Notes: a model not told the origin generated them from the letters alone. 26,641 nt of DNA from JAICTV01 sp035634055 (GCA_035634055.1 DASQDR010000012.1:1-26641), one strand, 5' to 3'; positions 8,041-16,446 are shown, numbered from the stretch's first letter. Made by a program: numbers and translations.

Positions 8041-9021
8041 TCAGCCGGCGGCGCCGGTTCCGGCGCGGCGGGCGTCCTCGGGCAGCTCGGCGAAGTCGCC
8101 GAGGTTGCCGCTGCCGATGTTCTCGTGCCGCTCGTCGTGGTGCCCGTGCTCGCCGTGCTCCTCGGTGTGCTCGTGCTCGTGCACCACCATCTGACCGATG
8201 AACAGCGTGGTCAGGAACGTAAAGATGTACGCCTGGAGGAACGCCACGAACAGCTCCAGCAGCATGATGGCGGTGGTGCCGGCGACGATGGCCCCGTTGA
8301 TGGCGACGCCGCCCGCGGTCCCCAGCCGCCAGACGACCGCCGACAGCCCGATCAGCACCGCGACCAGCACGTGCCCGGCGGTCATGTTGGCCATCAGGCG
8401 GATCGCCAGCGCGAAGGGCTTGACGAACATGCCGAGGATCTCGACCGGCACCATGACCGGCGCCATGTAGAGCGGCGCCCCGCCGAGGAAGTGGTGCGCC
8501 CACTTCCCCATGCCGTTGGCGCGGATGCCCGAGACGTTCCAGACCAGGAAGCTCAGGATCGCCAGCACGCCGGTGACGGCCAGGTTCGCCGTCGCGGTGC
8601 CGTAGATGCCGTGCCCGTGGTTCAGCCCGAGCCACTGCCCGGTGATGACGTCCAGCGGCAGCAGGCCGAGCAGGTTGTTGAACAGGATGAAGAAGAACAG
8701 CGTCCACAGGAACGGCATGAAGCGGTCCGCCTCGTCGCCCAGCACCGGCTTGGCAATGTCGTTGCGGACGTAGAGGATGATCGCCTCGAAGAAGTTGCGG
8801 GTGCCGGTGGGGACCATCTCGCCGCTGCGGTACCGGCGGGTGATGGCGGGGAAGATCAGCAGCATCAGCGCCGCCGAGATCAGCAGCATGATCATGTGGT
8901 TGGTCAGGAGGTACCACCCGCCGTCGGTCTGGATGATGGGGTGGTCCACGACGTGCTCGAGCGGGCTCCCCGCCGCCAGCGGGAGCATCGCTTGCAGGTT
9001 GGCTAGTGAGACATCAAGCAT
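8041..9021 (-). CDS. atpB: FO ATP synthase subunit a with histidine-rich tail
   Basis: 326 residues, longer than most a subunits. The core is intact: FNNLLGLLP at 114-122, the essential Arg208 in LAIRLMANMTAGH, and Glu256 in the last helix pair ending FIGQMVV near 280. Subunit a forms the two half-channels facing the c ring. After the last helix comes a hydrophilic tail of about 45 residues with eight histidines in residues 281-299, interspersed with Glu. By E. coli topology this tail would be cytoplasmic. It could bind metal or be a pH-sensitive segment; neither is proven. The start ATG at 9021 overlaps the end of the atpI-like gene by 8 bp, suggesting translational coupling. Confidence 0.97.
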   Translation of the reverse strand: MLDVSLANLQAMLPLAAGSPLEHVVDHPIIQTDGGWYLLTNHMIMLLISAALMLLIFPAITRRYRSGEMVPTGTRNFFEAIILYVRNDIAKPVLGDEADRFMPFLWTLFFFILFNNLLGLLPLDVITGQWLGLNHGHGIYGTATANLAVTGVLAILSFLVWNVSGIRANGMGKWAHHFLGGAPLYMAPVMVPVEILGMFVKPFALAIRLMANMTAGHVLVAVLIGLSAVVWRLGTAGGVAINGAIVAGTTAIMLLELFVAFLQAYIFTFLTTLFIGQMVVHEHEHTEEHGEHGHHDERHENIGSGNLGDFAELPEDARRAGTGAAG

Positions 9022-9619
9022 GGTTCTCTCTCGTCAGTGGATCTTGCGCGGAAGTCGCTTGCGGTTTCGCCGCGGCGCCGGTGCTGGTCCACAGCACGCG
9101 GACCAGGACGAACGTCTCGGCGGCGAGCAGGGCGAAGTAGTAGGGGACGACCAGGAGCAGCGTGGGCGCCTTGGGGTAGTCGCCCGCCCGGACGGCGACG
9201 AGGGCCGCGCCCAGGCTGACGCCGGCCCGCACCGCGGCCGCGACGAAGAACGCCGCTGTCGCCAGGTCCGCCCGCTGCGCGCCAACGCGAAGCGACCAGG
9301 CGATGATCGGCACCGAGGCGACGGTCGCCATCACGGTGACCACCGTGGCCGCCGCGAAGCCGCGCCACCAGTCCGCCCGCCCGACCAGGGTCAACGCGCA
9401 CGCGACCAGCACCGCGCACAGGACGCACGCCAGCGCAACGGCGCGAATTAGGCTGCCGATCGAAACAGGGTCGGCCGACGCTGGGCCGGAGGATCCGGGA
9501 CGGGAAGGGGTGGTCTCCGCGCGGGTTGCGAGTGGGCGCACCGGGGCGTGATCGGGCGGGGGCGTCATTTCTGCCGCCATGAGTCCGTCGCTGCTCTGGG
9601 CCGCCGTCGCGGTCATCAT
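9014..9619 (-). CDS. AtpI-like membrane protein of the ATP synthase operon
   Basis: 201 residues from the ATG at 9619, which has GGAAGG about 8 nt upstream; a GTG at 9637 is an alternative. A Pro/Thr-rich N-terminal stretch of about 60 residues precedes four predicted membrane helices, roughly at residues 60-80, 87-107, 118-140 and 150-175. Position between the AtpZ-like gene and atpB, and the four-helix layout, match ATP synthase subunit I, which helps assemble the c ring. Sequence similarity to characterised AtpI cannot be demonstrated by eye, so the assignment relies mainly on context. Its stop overlaps the atpB start. Confidence 0.7.
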   Translation of the reverse strand: MMTATAAQSSDGLMAAEMTPPPDHAPVRPLATRAETTPSRPGSSGPASADPVSIGSLIRAVALACVLCAVLVACALTLVGRADWWRGFAAATVVTVMATVASVPIIAWSLRVGAQRADLATAAFFVAAAVRAGVSLGAALVAVRAGDYPKAPTLLLVVPYYFALLAAETFVLVRVLWTSTGAAAKPQATSAQDPLTRENHA

Positions 9620-9677
9620 CAGTCGATCGCCTTCCACGTCGCGCTCGTCGGCGCCGGCGGAGCACCGCCGCCGCGGC

Positions 9678-9977
9678 CTACTCCCGGAACGACTTCTTCG
9701 CCAGCCGGATCATCGCACGCATGCCGACGGCGAACCCGAGGAACATGCCGATCAGCAGCAGCCACGGCTGCGTGTTCAGCCACCGGTCGAGCCCGTAGCC
9801 CACGGCGGCGAAGAGCCCGACGGCGACCACGAACTCGATGCCGACGCCGGCCATTCGATACCAGGACGCCAGCGTCGCCTCGTCCTCGCCGCTCGCCTTG
9901 CCGGCGCCCGCGCCGACCGAACGGCCGGCGGACGGTGAATGCTCGCGCTGGGGCGGGTCGGCGGGAGTTGGCGGCAT
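9678..9977 (-). CDS. AtpZ/AtpI-family small membrane protein
   Basis: 99 residues. A disordered, Pro/Gly/Ser-rich N-terminal third is followed by two membrane helices at about 44-63 and 71-90, linked by GYGLDRWLNTQPW. This is the pattern of the small 'F0F1-ATPase gene 1' family, commonly encoded at the head of bacterial atp operons and implicated in assembly or in Mg2+/Ca2+ handling. GGGGGAG lies about 5 nt before the ATG at 9977. It is the first gene of the operon, divergent from the GT-C-like gene. The spacer up to 10231 holds the promoters of both; I see no unambiguous -35/-10 pair for the atp side. A small hairpin (ttgcc/ggcaa) lies at 9993-10008 in the leader. Confidence 0.75.
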   Translation of the reverse strand: MPPTPADPPQREHSPSAGRSVGAGAGKASGEDEATLASWYRMAGVGIEFVVAVGLFAAVGYGLDRWLNTQPWLLLIGMFLGFAVGMRAMIRLAKKSFRE

Positions 9978-10231
9978 CGCTGCTCCCCCGTGTTGCCTGC
10001 GCGGGCAAGCGTGGGTCGGACGCGCGTCGGGCAGATCGTGCGAAATGTCACGAACGGCGTTCGGCGGCGCCCCGCGGCAAGCACTTTCCGACGGGGCGCG
10101 GGGGTAGATTAGTGGCGGTTACAAAGCAGGTCAAGAAACCCGCCGGACGAGTGAGGCCGCCCCCCCCCGCCGCCGCGCAACCCGCCGGCGCACGTGCATT
10201 TGCCGCCAGCGCGCCGCTACACTCGCACGCC

Positions 10232-11941
10232 GTGAGCGACCCCATCCGCCGCCGGCTCCGCCACGGCGCGCTCGGCGCCGTGCTGGTCGTCGCCGCCACA
10301 TCGTTCCTGCTCGGCATCCGCTGGGGCCTGCCCTCGCGCGCGGCCGACGCGTACCTGTTCGGCGACCAGCCGCCCTGGCCTGGCGCGACGATCGTCCGCC
10401 TGGCGCCGCCGGAGTCCGACGACCGCGGCGCGGACGTGGACGCCAATCCCATCGTGTCGCGCGATGCCGCCGTCCCCTTGAACCAAAACGACGCCCAGCG
10501 CGGGGAGATCGTCCGCCGCTACCGGCTGTTCAGCTATCAGCCGGACGAGATGATCACCTTCAAGTCCCTCTCACGCATCGTCGCCAACCGCGGCGACCCG
10601 CGGCTCTACCAGTACGGCGGGCTGTGGGTTTACCCGGTCGGGGCGCTGCTCAAGCTGGCGTCCGTCGTCGGCTACGTCGATCTTCGCTCCGATCAGGCGT
10701 ATTACCTCGATCACCCCGAAGCCTTCGCGCGGTTTTACGTGATCGCCCGGCTCTACGCGGCGTGCTGGGGGATCGTCGGCGCGTGGGCGATCTTCTGGAT
10801 CGTCCGGCGGATCAGCGGCGGGCTGCTGCTGCCAACCGCGGCGGGGTTCTGCTTCGGCCTCATGCCAGTCGTGATCAACATGGCGCACGAGGCCAAGCCC
10901 CACCTGCCGGGCGCGGTGCTCGTGCTGCTGACGGTAATGGCCGCGGCGCGCTACGCCGAGACGGGCGCCACCCGCTGGGTCGCCGCCGCGGGCGCCGCGT
11001 GCGGGGCGGCGTTTGGCATGATCCTCGTCGGGGCGATCGCCTTCGCGGTGCTTGCGGTGATGGCATTGCTTCGCCACGACGCGATGCAACGCCGGCTGAT
11101 CGTCCTCGGCGTGTCGGTCAACGTCGCGCTGGCGGTCTACGTGGTCACCAACCCCTTCGTGATCATCAACGGGCTCGCTCGCCCGGAGCGCTTGCGGTCG
11201 AACGTCGGCAACACGACGGCGATGTACCCGACCAGCGCCGGCGGCGTCGCCAACGCGGGCTGGCTCGTGGTCGAAGGCGCCTCGCCGGTGGTGGCGGGGC
11301 TGGGCGTCGCGGGTGGTTTCGTGTTGATCATCATGGCGATCCGGCGCAAGCTCGGCCGCGCGTGCGGGGACGCCTGCCCCGGCCGCGGCGACGTCGGCTG
11401 GCTGATCGCCGCGCCGGCGGTGCTGATCGCCTTCCCGTTCGTCGCCTTCGCCGCCGACAAGCCGGCGGAGTACGCCCGGTTCGCGCTCGTGCTCGACCTG
11501 GCGCTGCTCGTCGCCGCCTTCGCCGGGATCGGCCGCATTCGAAGCTCGCGCGGGCGGGCGCTGCTGTCGATCGTGCTGGTCGCCACGACCGCGGCGGCAG
11601 GCTGGCCGTACGTTCGCGGCTTCCTCAACGACTCTCACCCGCTCACCTCGCGGCTGCGCGCGGCGGAGGAACTGAAGCGGCGGATCAGCGGCGGCGAGCG
11701 AACGGTCACGCTGCTGGCCGAGCCCGCGCCGTACGCCTGCCCGCCGATCGATTTGTTCCGCTGCCAACTGCTGCTCGCCCCCGCCAAGGCCGCGCCCGCG
11801 GAACCAGTCGCCGGAGGGCTGTCGGTCCGCCCGGACCCGGCTCGGCGGGGCAATCCCATCAGTTGGGCGAACGTGCGCTTCGCCGTCGGCGACGATTCCC
11901 CGACTCGCCCGCCCGCGGCGGCGACGCTATCCTCGCCATGA
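10232..11941 (+). CDS. Polytopic membrane protein, GT-C glycosyltransferase-like
   Basis: 569 residues if the GTG at 10232 is used. One helix lies near the N-terminus (about 12-28), then a long external loop containing YQPDEM with Asp105-Glu106, an acidic pair of the kind GT-C enzymes carry in the first loop. About ten further hydrophobic helices follow, then a soluble C-terminal segment. GT-C enzymes transfer sugars from lipid-phosphate donors on the outer face of the membrane. The acceptor is unknown, and the first loop is longer than usual. The start is uncertain: an in-frame GTG at 10112 has a G-rich stretch before it, but codons between 10112 and 10232 are less biased than in the gene. 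A -10-like TACACT at 10218-10223 would make the 10232 start nearly leaderless. It overlaps the next gene by ATGA. Confidence 0.75.
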   Translation: MSDPIRRRLRHGALGAVLVVAATSFLLGIRWGLPSRAADAYLFGDQPPWPGATIVRLAPPESDDRGADVDANPIVSRDAAVPLNQNDAQRGEIVRRYRLFSYQPDEMITFKSLSRIVANRGDPRLYQYGGLWVYPVGALLKLASVVGYVDLRSDQAYYLDHPEAFARFYVIARLYAACWGIVGAWAIFWIVRRISGGLLLPTAAGFCFGLMPVVINMAHEAKPHLPGAVLVLLTVMAAARYAETGATRWVAAAGAACGAAFGMILVGAIAFAVLAVMALLRHDAMQRRLIVLGVSVNVALAVYVVTNPFVIINGLARPERLRSNVGNTTAMYPTSAGGVANAGWLVVEGASPVVAGLGVAGGFVLIIMAIRRKLGRACGDACPGRGDVGWLIAAPAVLIAFPFVAFAADKPAEYARFALVLDLALLVAAFAGIGRIRSSRGRALLSIVLVATTAAAGWPYVRGFLNDSHPLTSRLRAAEELKRRISGGERTVTLLAEPAPYACPPIDLFRCQLLLAPAKAAPAEPVAGGLSVRPDPARRGNPISWANVRFAVGDDSPTRPPAAATLSSP

Positions 11942-12525
11942 TGACACCCGCGATGCTGCTGCCGCCGCCGCTGCTGCCCGCCTGGCTCGCACAATCGACG
12001 ACCGTCGTCATTCCGCAGTTGGAGGGCGTCACCACCGCCACGGTCGCCTTCATCTTCGTCTGCGTGGTCTATCCGCAACTGGTGAAGAACAAGACGCAGT
12101 TCTACGCCGCGTTCACCGCGGTGCTGCTCATCATCCTGCTGCACAGCCTGCACATCATGATGGGGCGGGAGTCGGCGGGCTTCCAGGTGTTCGCCGGGGC
12201 GGCGATCGGACTGCTCCAGGTGGCGGCGATCGTGCTGCTGTTCGCGAGCTGCGGCGGGGTGACGCTGAAGGAGCTGGCGGGGGACATGGCCAAGGCGTAC
12301 GAGGTCATCCGCCGCGGCGAGGAGGAGAAGACGGTGATCGTGCCGCTGACCGGCGAGATGCCCCGCCCGCGGCAGCAGCACGCGGGGGCGTCGCCCTCGG
12401 CGCCCGGCGCCGTCGCCGCGGGCGGTGGCGCCGGTGAAGCGCCGCCGGCGAACCAAATCGACCTCCCGCCCGACGCGGGCTGGCCGACCAAGAAGTCGGA
12501 CAGCTCGAGCATACCATTGGAGTAG
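11938..12525 (+). CDS. Small three-helix membrane protein of unknown function
   Basis: 195 residues, not recognised. Three membrane helices are predicted at about residues 30-50, 60-80 and 88-108. A soluble C-terminal half of about 85 residues follows; it begins charged (AKAYEVIRRGEEEKTVIVPL) and ends as a Pro/Ala/Gly-rich disordered tail. The ATG at 11938 overlaps the preceding stop as ATGA, so it is probably translated with the GT-C-like gene. TATCCT at 11928-11933 resembles a -10 element, so a separate start of transcription is also possible. The downstream spacer of 260 bp carries a clear promoter for the next gene. Confidence 0.8.
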   Translation: MMTPAMLLPPPLLPAWLAQSTTVVIPQLEGVTTATVAFIFVCVVYPQLVKNKTQFYAAFTAVLLIILLHSLHIMMGRESAGFQVFAGAAIGLLQVAAIVLLFASCGGVTLKELAGDMAKAYEVIRRGEEEKTVIVPLTGEMPRPRQQHAGASPSAPGAVAAGGGAGEAPPANQIDLPPDAGWPTKKSDSSSIPLE

Positions 12526-12669
12526 CCCGTCCCCGCGCCGCACGCGCGCGGGCGGCAGCCAGGTACGACGCGAAGCACCGGGCGCCGGCGACGCCGGATA
12601 TCAGCGATCACCTGCGGGCGCACCCGCGCCCGCCCGTCAGCCAGCGCGTGACGCCACGGCGGCGCGGCT

Positions 12670-12698
12670 TTGGCGTATCCGGCGTAAGGGTTTACAAT
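12670..12698 (+). promoter_or_regulatory. Sigma-70-type promoter for the GspE-like gene
   Basis: TTGGCG (12670-12675) and TACAAT (12693-12698) are separated by exactly 17 bp, and an AT-richer stretch surrounds the -10. Transcription would start near 12705, giving an ~80-nt leader before the ATG at 12786. AGGAG at 12776-12780 is the ribosome binding site. Confidence 0.65.
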
Positions 12699-12785
12699 CG
12701 CGCCGCGCGCGCGGCGCTCCGCCCACACGGGAACGGACGCCTGCCTCTTCGTCGTCGTCGCCCGCGGTGGCCGCAAGGAGTCTCG

Positions 12786-14492
12786 ATGGTTTGGAGTCTG
12801 CTCACAGCAGCCGTCCCGCTCGCACAAACCGCCCCGCTGGGGCCGTACACGGCATGGTGGAAGTTCGTCCCCCTCGTCCTCCTCATGCTCGTCTGGGGCC
12901 GGCTGGTCACCTGGATCGACAAGGACTCGCAGGAGGTCCTGCTCCCGCGCACCGGGTTGAACCTCGGGAACCTGATCGGCGGGATCGTCGGCTTCGCGCT
13001 GTTCTTCCTGCTGCCCAACTACGCGCTGGGGGTGTTGGCGCTGTTCCTCATCGTCGGCATCGAGGCGGGCGTCTACCTCGCGATGCGCAACTCCAAGGCG
13101 GGGCTGGGTGACCTCGGCGGGAAGTTCAACGAGTGGATGGCGTCGGTCCGCGGCGGCGAGAAGGAAGTGAAGGCGGTCGCCGGCGAGGTCCTGCTGATGA
13201 GCAAGTCCGGCGCCGCCATGCCCGCGCCCGCGGCGGAAGACCCGGTCCGCCCGGCGTACGAGGCGGCGCAGTCGCTGTTCACCGACCCTCTGCGCCGAAA
13301 CGCCGAGCGCATCGACCTCGCCCCCGCCGAGGGGCAGTCGACGGTGCGCTACACGGTGGACGGCGTCGGTTACGCCGGCAACGCCATCGAGCGCGGCCGC
13401 GCCGCCGCCGGCATCGAGTACATCAAGTCGCTGGCCGGGATGAACGTCGAGGAGAAGCGCAAGCCGCAGACCGGCACGCTGAAGCTGAGCCTTGACGGGC
13501 AGAAGCACGAGCTGCAAATCTCCACCGCCGGCAGCAGCGCAGGTGAGCAACTGCGGGCGATCGTCAACCCCAAGAAGAAGTTTCAGCAGAAACTGGACGA
13601 CCTCGGGATGACCGAGGACCAGCTCGAGATCACGCGCGCGGTCATCCAGGACATGTCCGGCATCGTGCTGGTCAGCACGCCCAAGGGGCAGGGGCTGACC
13701 ACGCTGCTCTACGCCATCCTGCGGGCGCACGACGCGTTCCTCCAGCACATCCACACGGTCGAGCCGGACCAGGCGACCGACCTCGAAGGCATCACGCAGA
13801 ACAAGATCGCGCCCAACGCCCCGGTTGCCGAGGAGCTGGACAAGGTCCGCTGGATCATCAGCCAGGAGCCGGACATCATCATGCACTCCAAGGTGGAGGA
13901 CCCGAAGGTGGCCGTCGCGCTGTCGAAGTTCGCCGGGGAGGGGCGGCGGGTCTACGTCGGCATGCGCGCCAACAGCACCTTCGACGCGCTCAACGCCTGG
14001 CGCAAGCTGATCGGCGACGACCGGGCGGCGGTGAACGACCTGCGGATGATCGTCACCGGCCGGGTCCTCCGCCGCCTCTGCGCCGCCTGCAAGGCCGGCT
14101 ACTCCCCCGACCCCGGCACGCTCCGCAAGCTCAACATGGACCCGGACAAGATCGAGAAGCTCTACCAGGCGCGCACCCAGCCGATGCGCGACGCCAAGGG
14201 CAACCCGGTCATGTGCGACTTCTGCAAGGAGCTCTACTTCAAGGGTCGCATCGGCGTCTACGAGCTGTTCATGGTCGACGAGGACGTGCGCACGGTGGTG
14301 GAGAACGGCGGGTCGGTCAACCAGCTCAAGGCGGCGTTCCGCAAGCAGCGCGGCAAGTACCTCCAGGAAGCGGCGCTGGCGCAGGTCGAGAGCGGCGAGA
14401 CCAGCGTGCAGGAAGTGCTGCGGGTGATGAAGTCCGGCGACGACCCCTCCGGCGGGGCCGTGCGCTCCAAGCCGCGCCAGCCCGCCGTCTAG
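12786..14492 (+). CDS. Membrane-anchored GspE/PilB-like protein with degenerate ATPase site
   Basis: 568 residues. The N-terminus has membrane segments at about 25-42 and 60-98. A soluble GspE/PilB-like domain starts near residue 155. Landmarks align to secretion ATPases but key residues differ. Walker A reads TPKGQGLTT (298-306), with Leu304 at the lysine position. The Walker B region is PDIIMHSKVED (362-372), with Lys369 where GEIRD has glutamate. The Asp box reads VEPDQA instead of IEDPVE. The His box reads MRANST, with Arg394 for histidine. The zinc motif is intact (Cys432/435 and Cys477/480), followed by GRIGVYEL. I infer a catalytically dead, membrane-fixed relative of type II secretion/type IV pilus ATPases, perhaps a scaffold or regulator. 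AGGAG at 12776-12780 fixes the start. A CvpA-like gene follows 97 bp downstream. No other secretion gene lies nearby. Confidence 0.88.
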   Translation: MVWSLLTAAVPLAQTAPLGPYTAWWKFVPLVLLMLVWGRLVTWIDKDSQEVLLPRTGLNLGNLIGGIVGFALFFLLPNYALGVLALFLIVGIEAGVYLAMRNSKAGLGDLGGKFNEWMASVRGGEKEVKAVAGEVLLMSKSGAAMPAPAAEDPVRPAYEAAQSLFTDPLRRNAERIDLAPAEGQSTVRYTVDGVGYAGNAIERGRAAAGIEYIKSLAGMNVEEKRKPQTGTLKLSLDGQKHELQISTAGSSAGEQLRAIVNPKKKFQQKLDDLGMTEDQLEITRAVIQDMSGIVLVSTPKGQGLTTLLYAILRAHDAFLQHIHTVEPDQATDLEGITQNKIAPNAPVAEELDKVRWIISQEPDIIMHSKVEDPKVAVALSKFAGEGRRVYVGMRANSTFDALNAWRKLIGDDRAAVNDLRMIVTGRVLRRLCAACKAGYSPDPGTLRKLNMDPDKIEKLYQARTQPMRDAKGNPVMCDFCKELYFKGRIGVYELFMVDEDVRTVVENGGSVNQLKAAFRKQRGKYLQEAALAQVESGETSVQEVLRVMKSGDDPSGGAVRSKPRQPAV

Positions 14493-14538
14493 CCGTCGCC
14501 CCGTGTAGCCGTTGGCCCGTGTGGTCGTCGCCCGCGCG
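14491..14538. repeat. 16-bp imperfect tandem repeat at the gene junction
   Basis: Three consecutive 16-bp units, agccgtcgccccgtgt (14491-14506), agccgttggcccgtgt (14507-14522) and ggtcgtcgcccgcgcg (14523-14538). The first unit includes the last two bases of the GspE-like stop codon. No function is visible. Confidence 0.5.
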
Positions 14539-14589
14539 GCTCGCTCTGGTCTTTCCCCGCAGCTCATCAGCAGAGACAGGCAGCTCGAC

Positions 14590-16446
14590 ATGATCTTCGC
14601 AGTCATCATCATCCTGCTCTTCGGCGGCATCGCCTACTTCCACTACGCCCAGGGGTTCTTCAGCGCGACGCTGTCGGCGGTGTGCGCGGCGGCGGCGGCG
14701 ACGGTCGCCCTCGGGTACCACGAATCGGTCGTCCTCGGGCTGCTCGGCGGCGCGGCCGGCGACTACGCCAACGCCATGGTCCTCATGGGACTCTTCGCCG
14801 GTGGCTACCTCCTTCTCCGCACCCTGATGGACAAGATGGTGCCGGGGCAGATCAGCATCCCGCACACGCTGGACAAGGTCGGCGGCGGCATCGTCGGGCT
14901 CATCGCCGCCACTTTCGCCACCGGCATCGTCGCGCTGGGCGCGCAGATGATGCCGTTCGGCCCGAGCATCGCCGGCTACGCGCGCTACAAGGTCGAGACG
15001 CGCGAGGAAGTGACCATCCCCGCCGCCGCCGGCGGGTCGCGCCAGCGCACCGCCAGCGTCCAGGACCAGCTCACCGAGGCCACCTTCACCGCCGAGAACA
15101 AGAAGCCGCTGCTGCTCCCGGTGGACGACATGGTCGTCAGCTTCGTCAGCGGCGTCAGCGCCGGCGCGCTCTCGGGCAAGCAGAAGCTCGCCGACGTTCA
15201 CCCCAACTACACCGACGAGCTGTTCGCCCAGCGGCTCGGCGTGCAGGTGGGCGCCAAGCGCGTGGCGCTAAACCTCCCGGGCAAGACGCCGCAGGTGACC
15301 GTGCCGGACAAGGCCGGCGTCTTTCGCGTCGACGCGGACCTGACCAAGGCGGCGGTCGACGCGGAGCTCGACAACGTCCACGATCGCCCGGTCAAGCCGA
15401 CCAAGGGCGCCAGCGACGTGCAGCTCGTGGTGCGCGTCCTGTTCACGAAGGACGCCGCCGACCCGGATGGCAACGTCCGCCTCAGCACTGGTTCCGTGCG
15501 ATTGGTCGGCGGCGGCAAGAGCTACCACCCCGTCGGCACGCTCGAGGGGGGCAAGCTCTGGGCGAACAAGCTCGATGACTACCTCATCATCGCTACCAAG
15601 ACCGAGGATCGCGGCGCGGACTTCGTCTTTTTCGTCGACGAGCCCTCCGCCATCCTGAGCGGCAACGCCAAGGACCCGGAGCAGAAGGTGCAGGACGGCG
15701 TGTTCCTCGAGGTCAAGCGGCTGGCGACGGTTGACCTGAGCGGCCAGCCCGTCACCACCGCCATCCCAAGGAGCGCCAAGCCGATCCGCGTGGAGCGCAA
15801 GACCGAGGTGCTGAAGCGCAACGGCGCGCCGCCCGCACCCAAGCCCGGCGAGAGCGGCGGCGGCGATGCGGCGCCCGGCGGCGGCGCGGCGTCGTCGGCG
15901 GCGGGGCTGCCGTTCACCTACGCTCGCGCCGACGTCTCCAAGAAGCTCTTCAGTCCCGTCAACACCGGCTCGCCGGACAAGGACCTGAAGAACCAGACGA
16001 TCCAGTCCGGCACGCTCTCGACCCAGAGCAGCCAGTTCACTCAGCTCGACATCACCCCGGTGCAGAGCCTGACCATCCTCCGCCAGGGGGCCAACTCCGT
16101 CGACGAGCTGTTCGAGCCGGCGGGCAAGAAGCTCCTCCAGATCGGCGGCGCGCCGCAGCCCGAGGGCGGCGACCCCTGGGCCTGGGGGCAGCTCAGCAAG
16201 TGGCAGGTCGTCGACGCCGCCGGCAAGAGCTACCCACCCTCCGGCGGGTTCGCCAAGGTCCGCAAGGAGCAGGCGGACCGCATGGTGGCGGTCTACAACG
16301 CCAACGGCACGCCGAAGGAAATCCCGTCCGATGAGGGCCGGCCGACGGAGTTCTGGGTCGCCTTCCTGGTGCCGTCGGGCACGCACGTGAAGGAAGTGAA
16401 GTTCAGCGGCAAGACCGTCTCGCCGCTGGACCAGCAGGTTCAGTAG
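14590..16446 (+). CDS. CvpA-like membrane protein with large C-terminal domain
   Basis: 618 residues. The first ~120 form four membrane helices (about 2-18, 24-44, 60-78, 97-118) in the manner of the CvpA/colicin V production family, including the conserved-looking DKVGGGIVGLIAA stretch. The remaining ~490 residues are soluble, with no motif I can name. A Gly/Ala/Pro-rich linker near 410-440 divides them into two parts. The final part ends in an extracellular-type beta segment (FWVAFLVPSGTHVKEVKFSG). Typical CvpA proteins are only ~160-200 residues, so this is a large extension. The ATG at 14590 was chosen because the hydrophobic helix starts there; the ribosome binding site is weak. It is probably co-transcribed with the GspE-like gene. 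Its end overlaps the converging gene by 7 bp. Confidence 0.75.
   Translation: MIFAVIIILLFGGIAYFHYAQGFFSATLSAVCAAAAATVALGYHESVVLGLLGGAAGDYANAMVLMGLFAGGYLLLRTLMDKMVPGQISIPHTLDKVGGGIVGLIAATFATGIVALGAQMMPFGPSIAGYARYKVETREEVTIPAAAGGSRQRTASVQDQLTEATFTAENKKPLLLPVDDMVVSFVSGVSAGALSGKQKLADVHPNYTDELFAQRLGVQVGAKRVALNLPGKTPQVTVPDKAGVFRVDADLTKAAVDAELDNVHDRPVKPTKGASDVQLVVRVLFTKDAADPDGNVRLSTGSVRLVGGGKSYHPVGTLEGGKLWANKLDDYLIIATKTEDRGADFVFFVDEPSAILSGNAKDPEQKVQDGVFLEVKRLATVDLSGQPVTTAIPRSAKPIRVERKTEVLKRNGAPPAPKPGESGGGDAAPGGGAASSAAGLPFTYARADVSKKLFSPVNTGSPDKDLKNQTIQSGTLSTQSSQFTQLDITPVQSLTILRQGANSVDELFEPAGKKLLQIGGAPQPEGGDPWAWGQLSKWQVVDAAGKSYPPSGGFAKVRKEQADRMVAVYNANGTPKEIPSDEGRPTEFWVAFLVPSGTHVKEVKFSGKTVSPLDQQVQ

Noticed and set aside
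12102..14630. An 842-codon open frame on the minus strand
   Set aside because: It is antisense to the GspE-like gene and parts of its neighbours, with the repetitive Asp/Val/Leu/Arg composition typical of GC-rich shadow frames.
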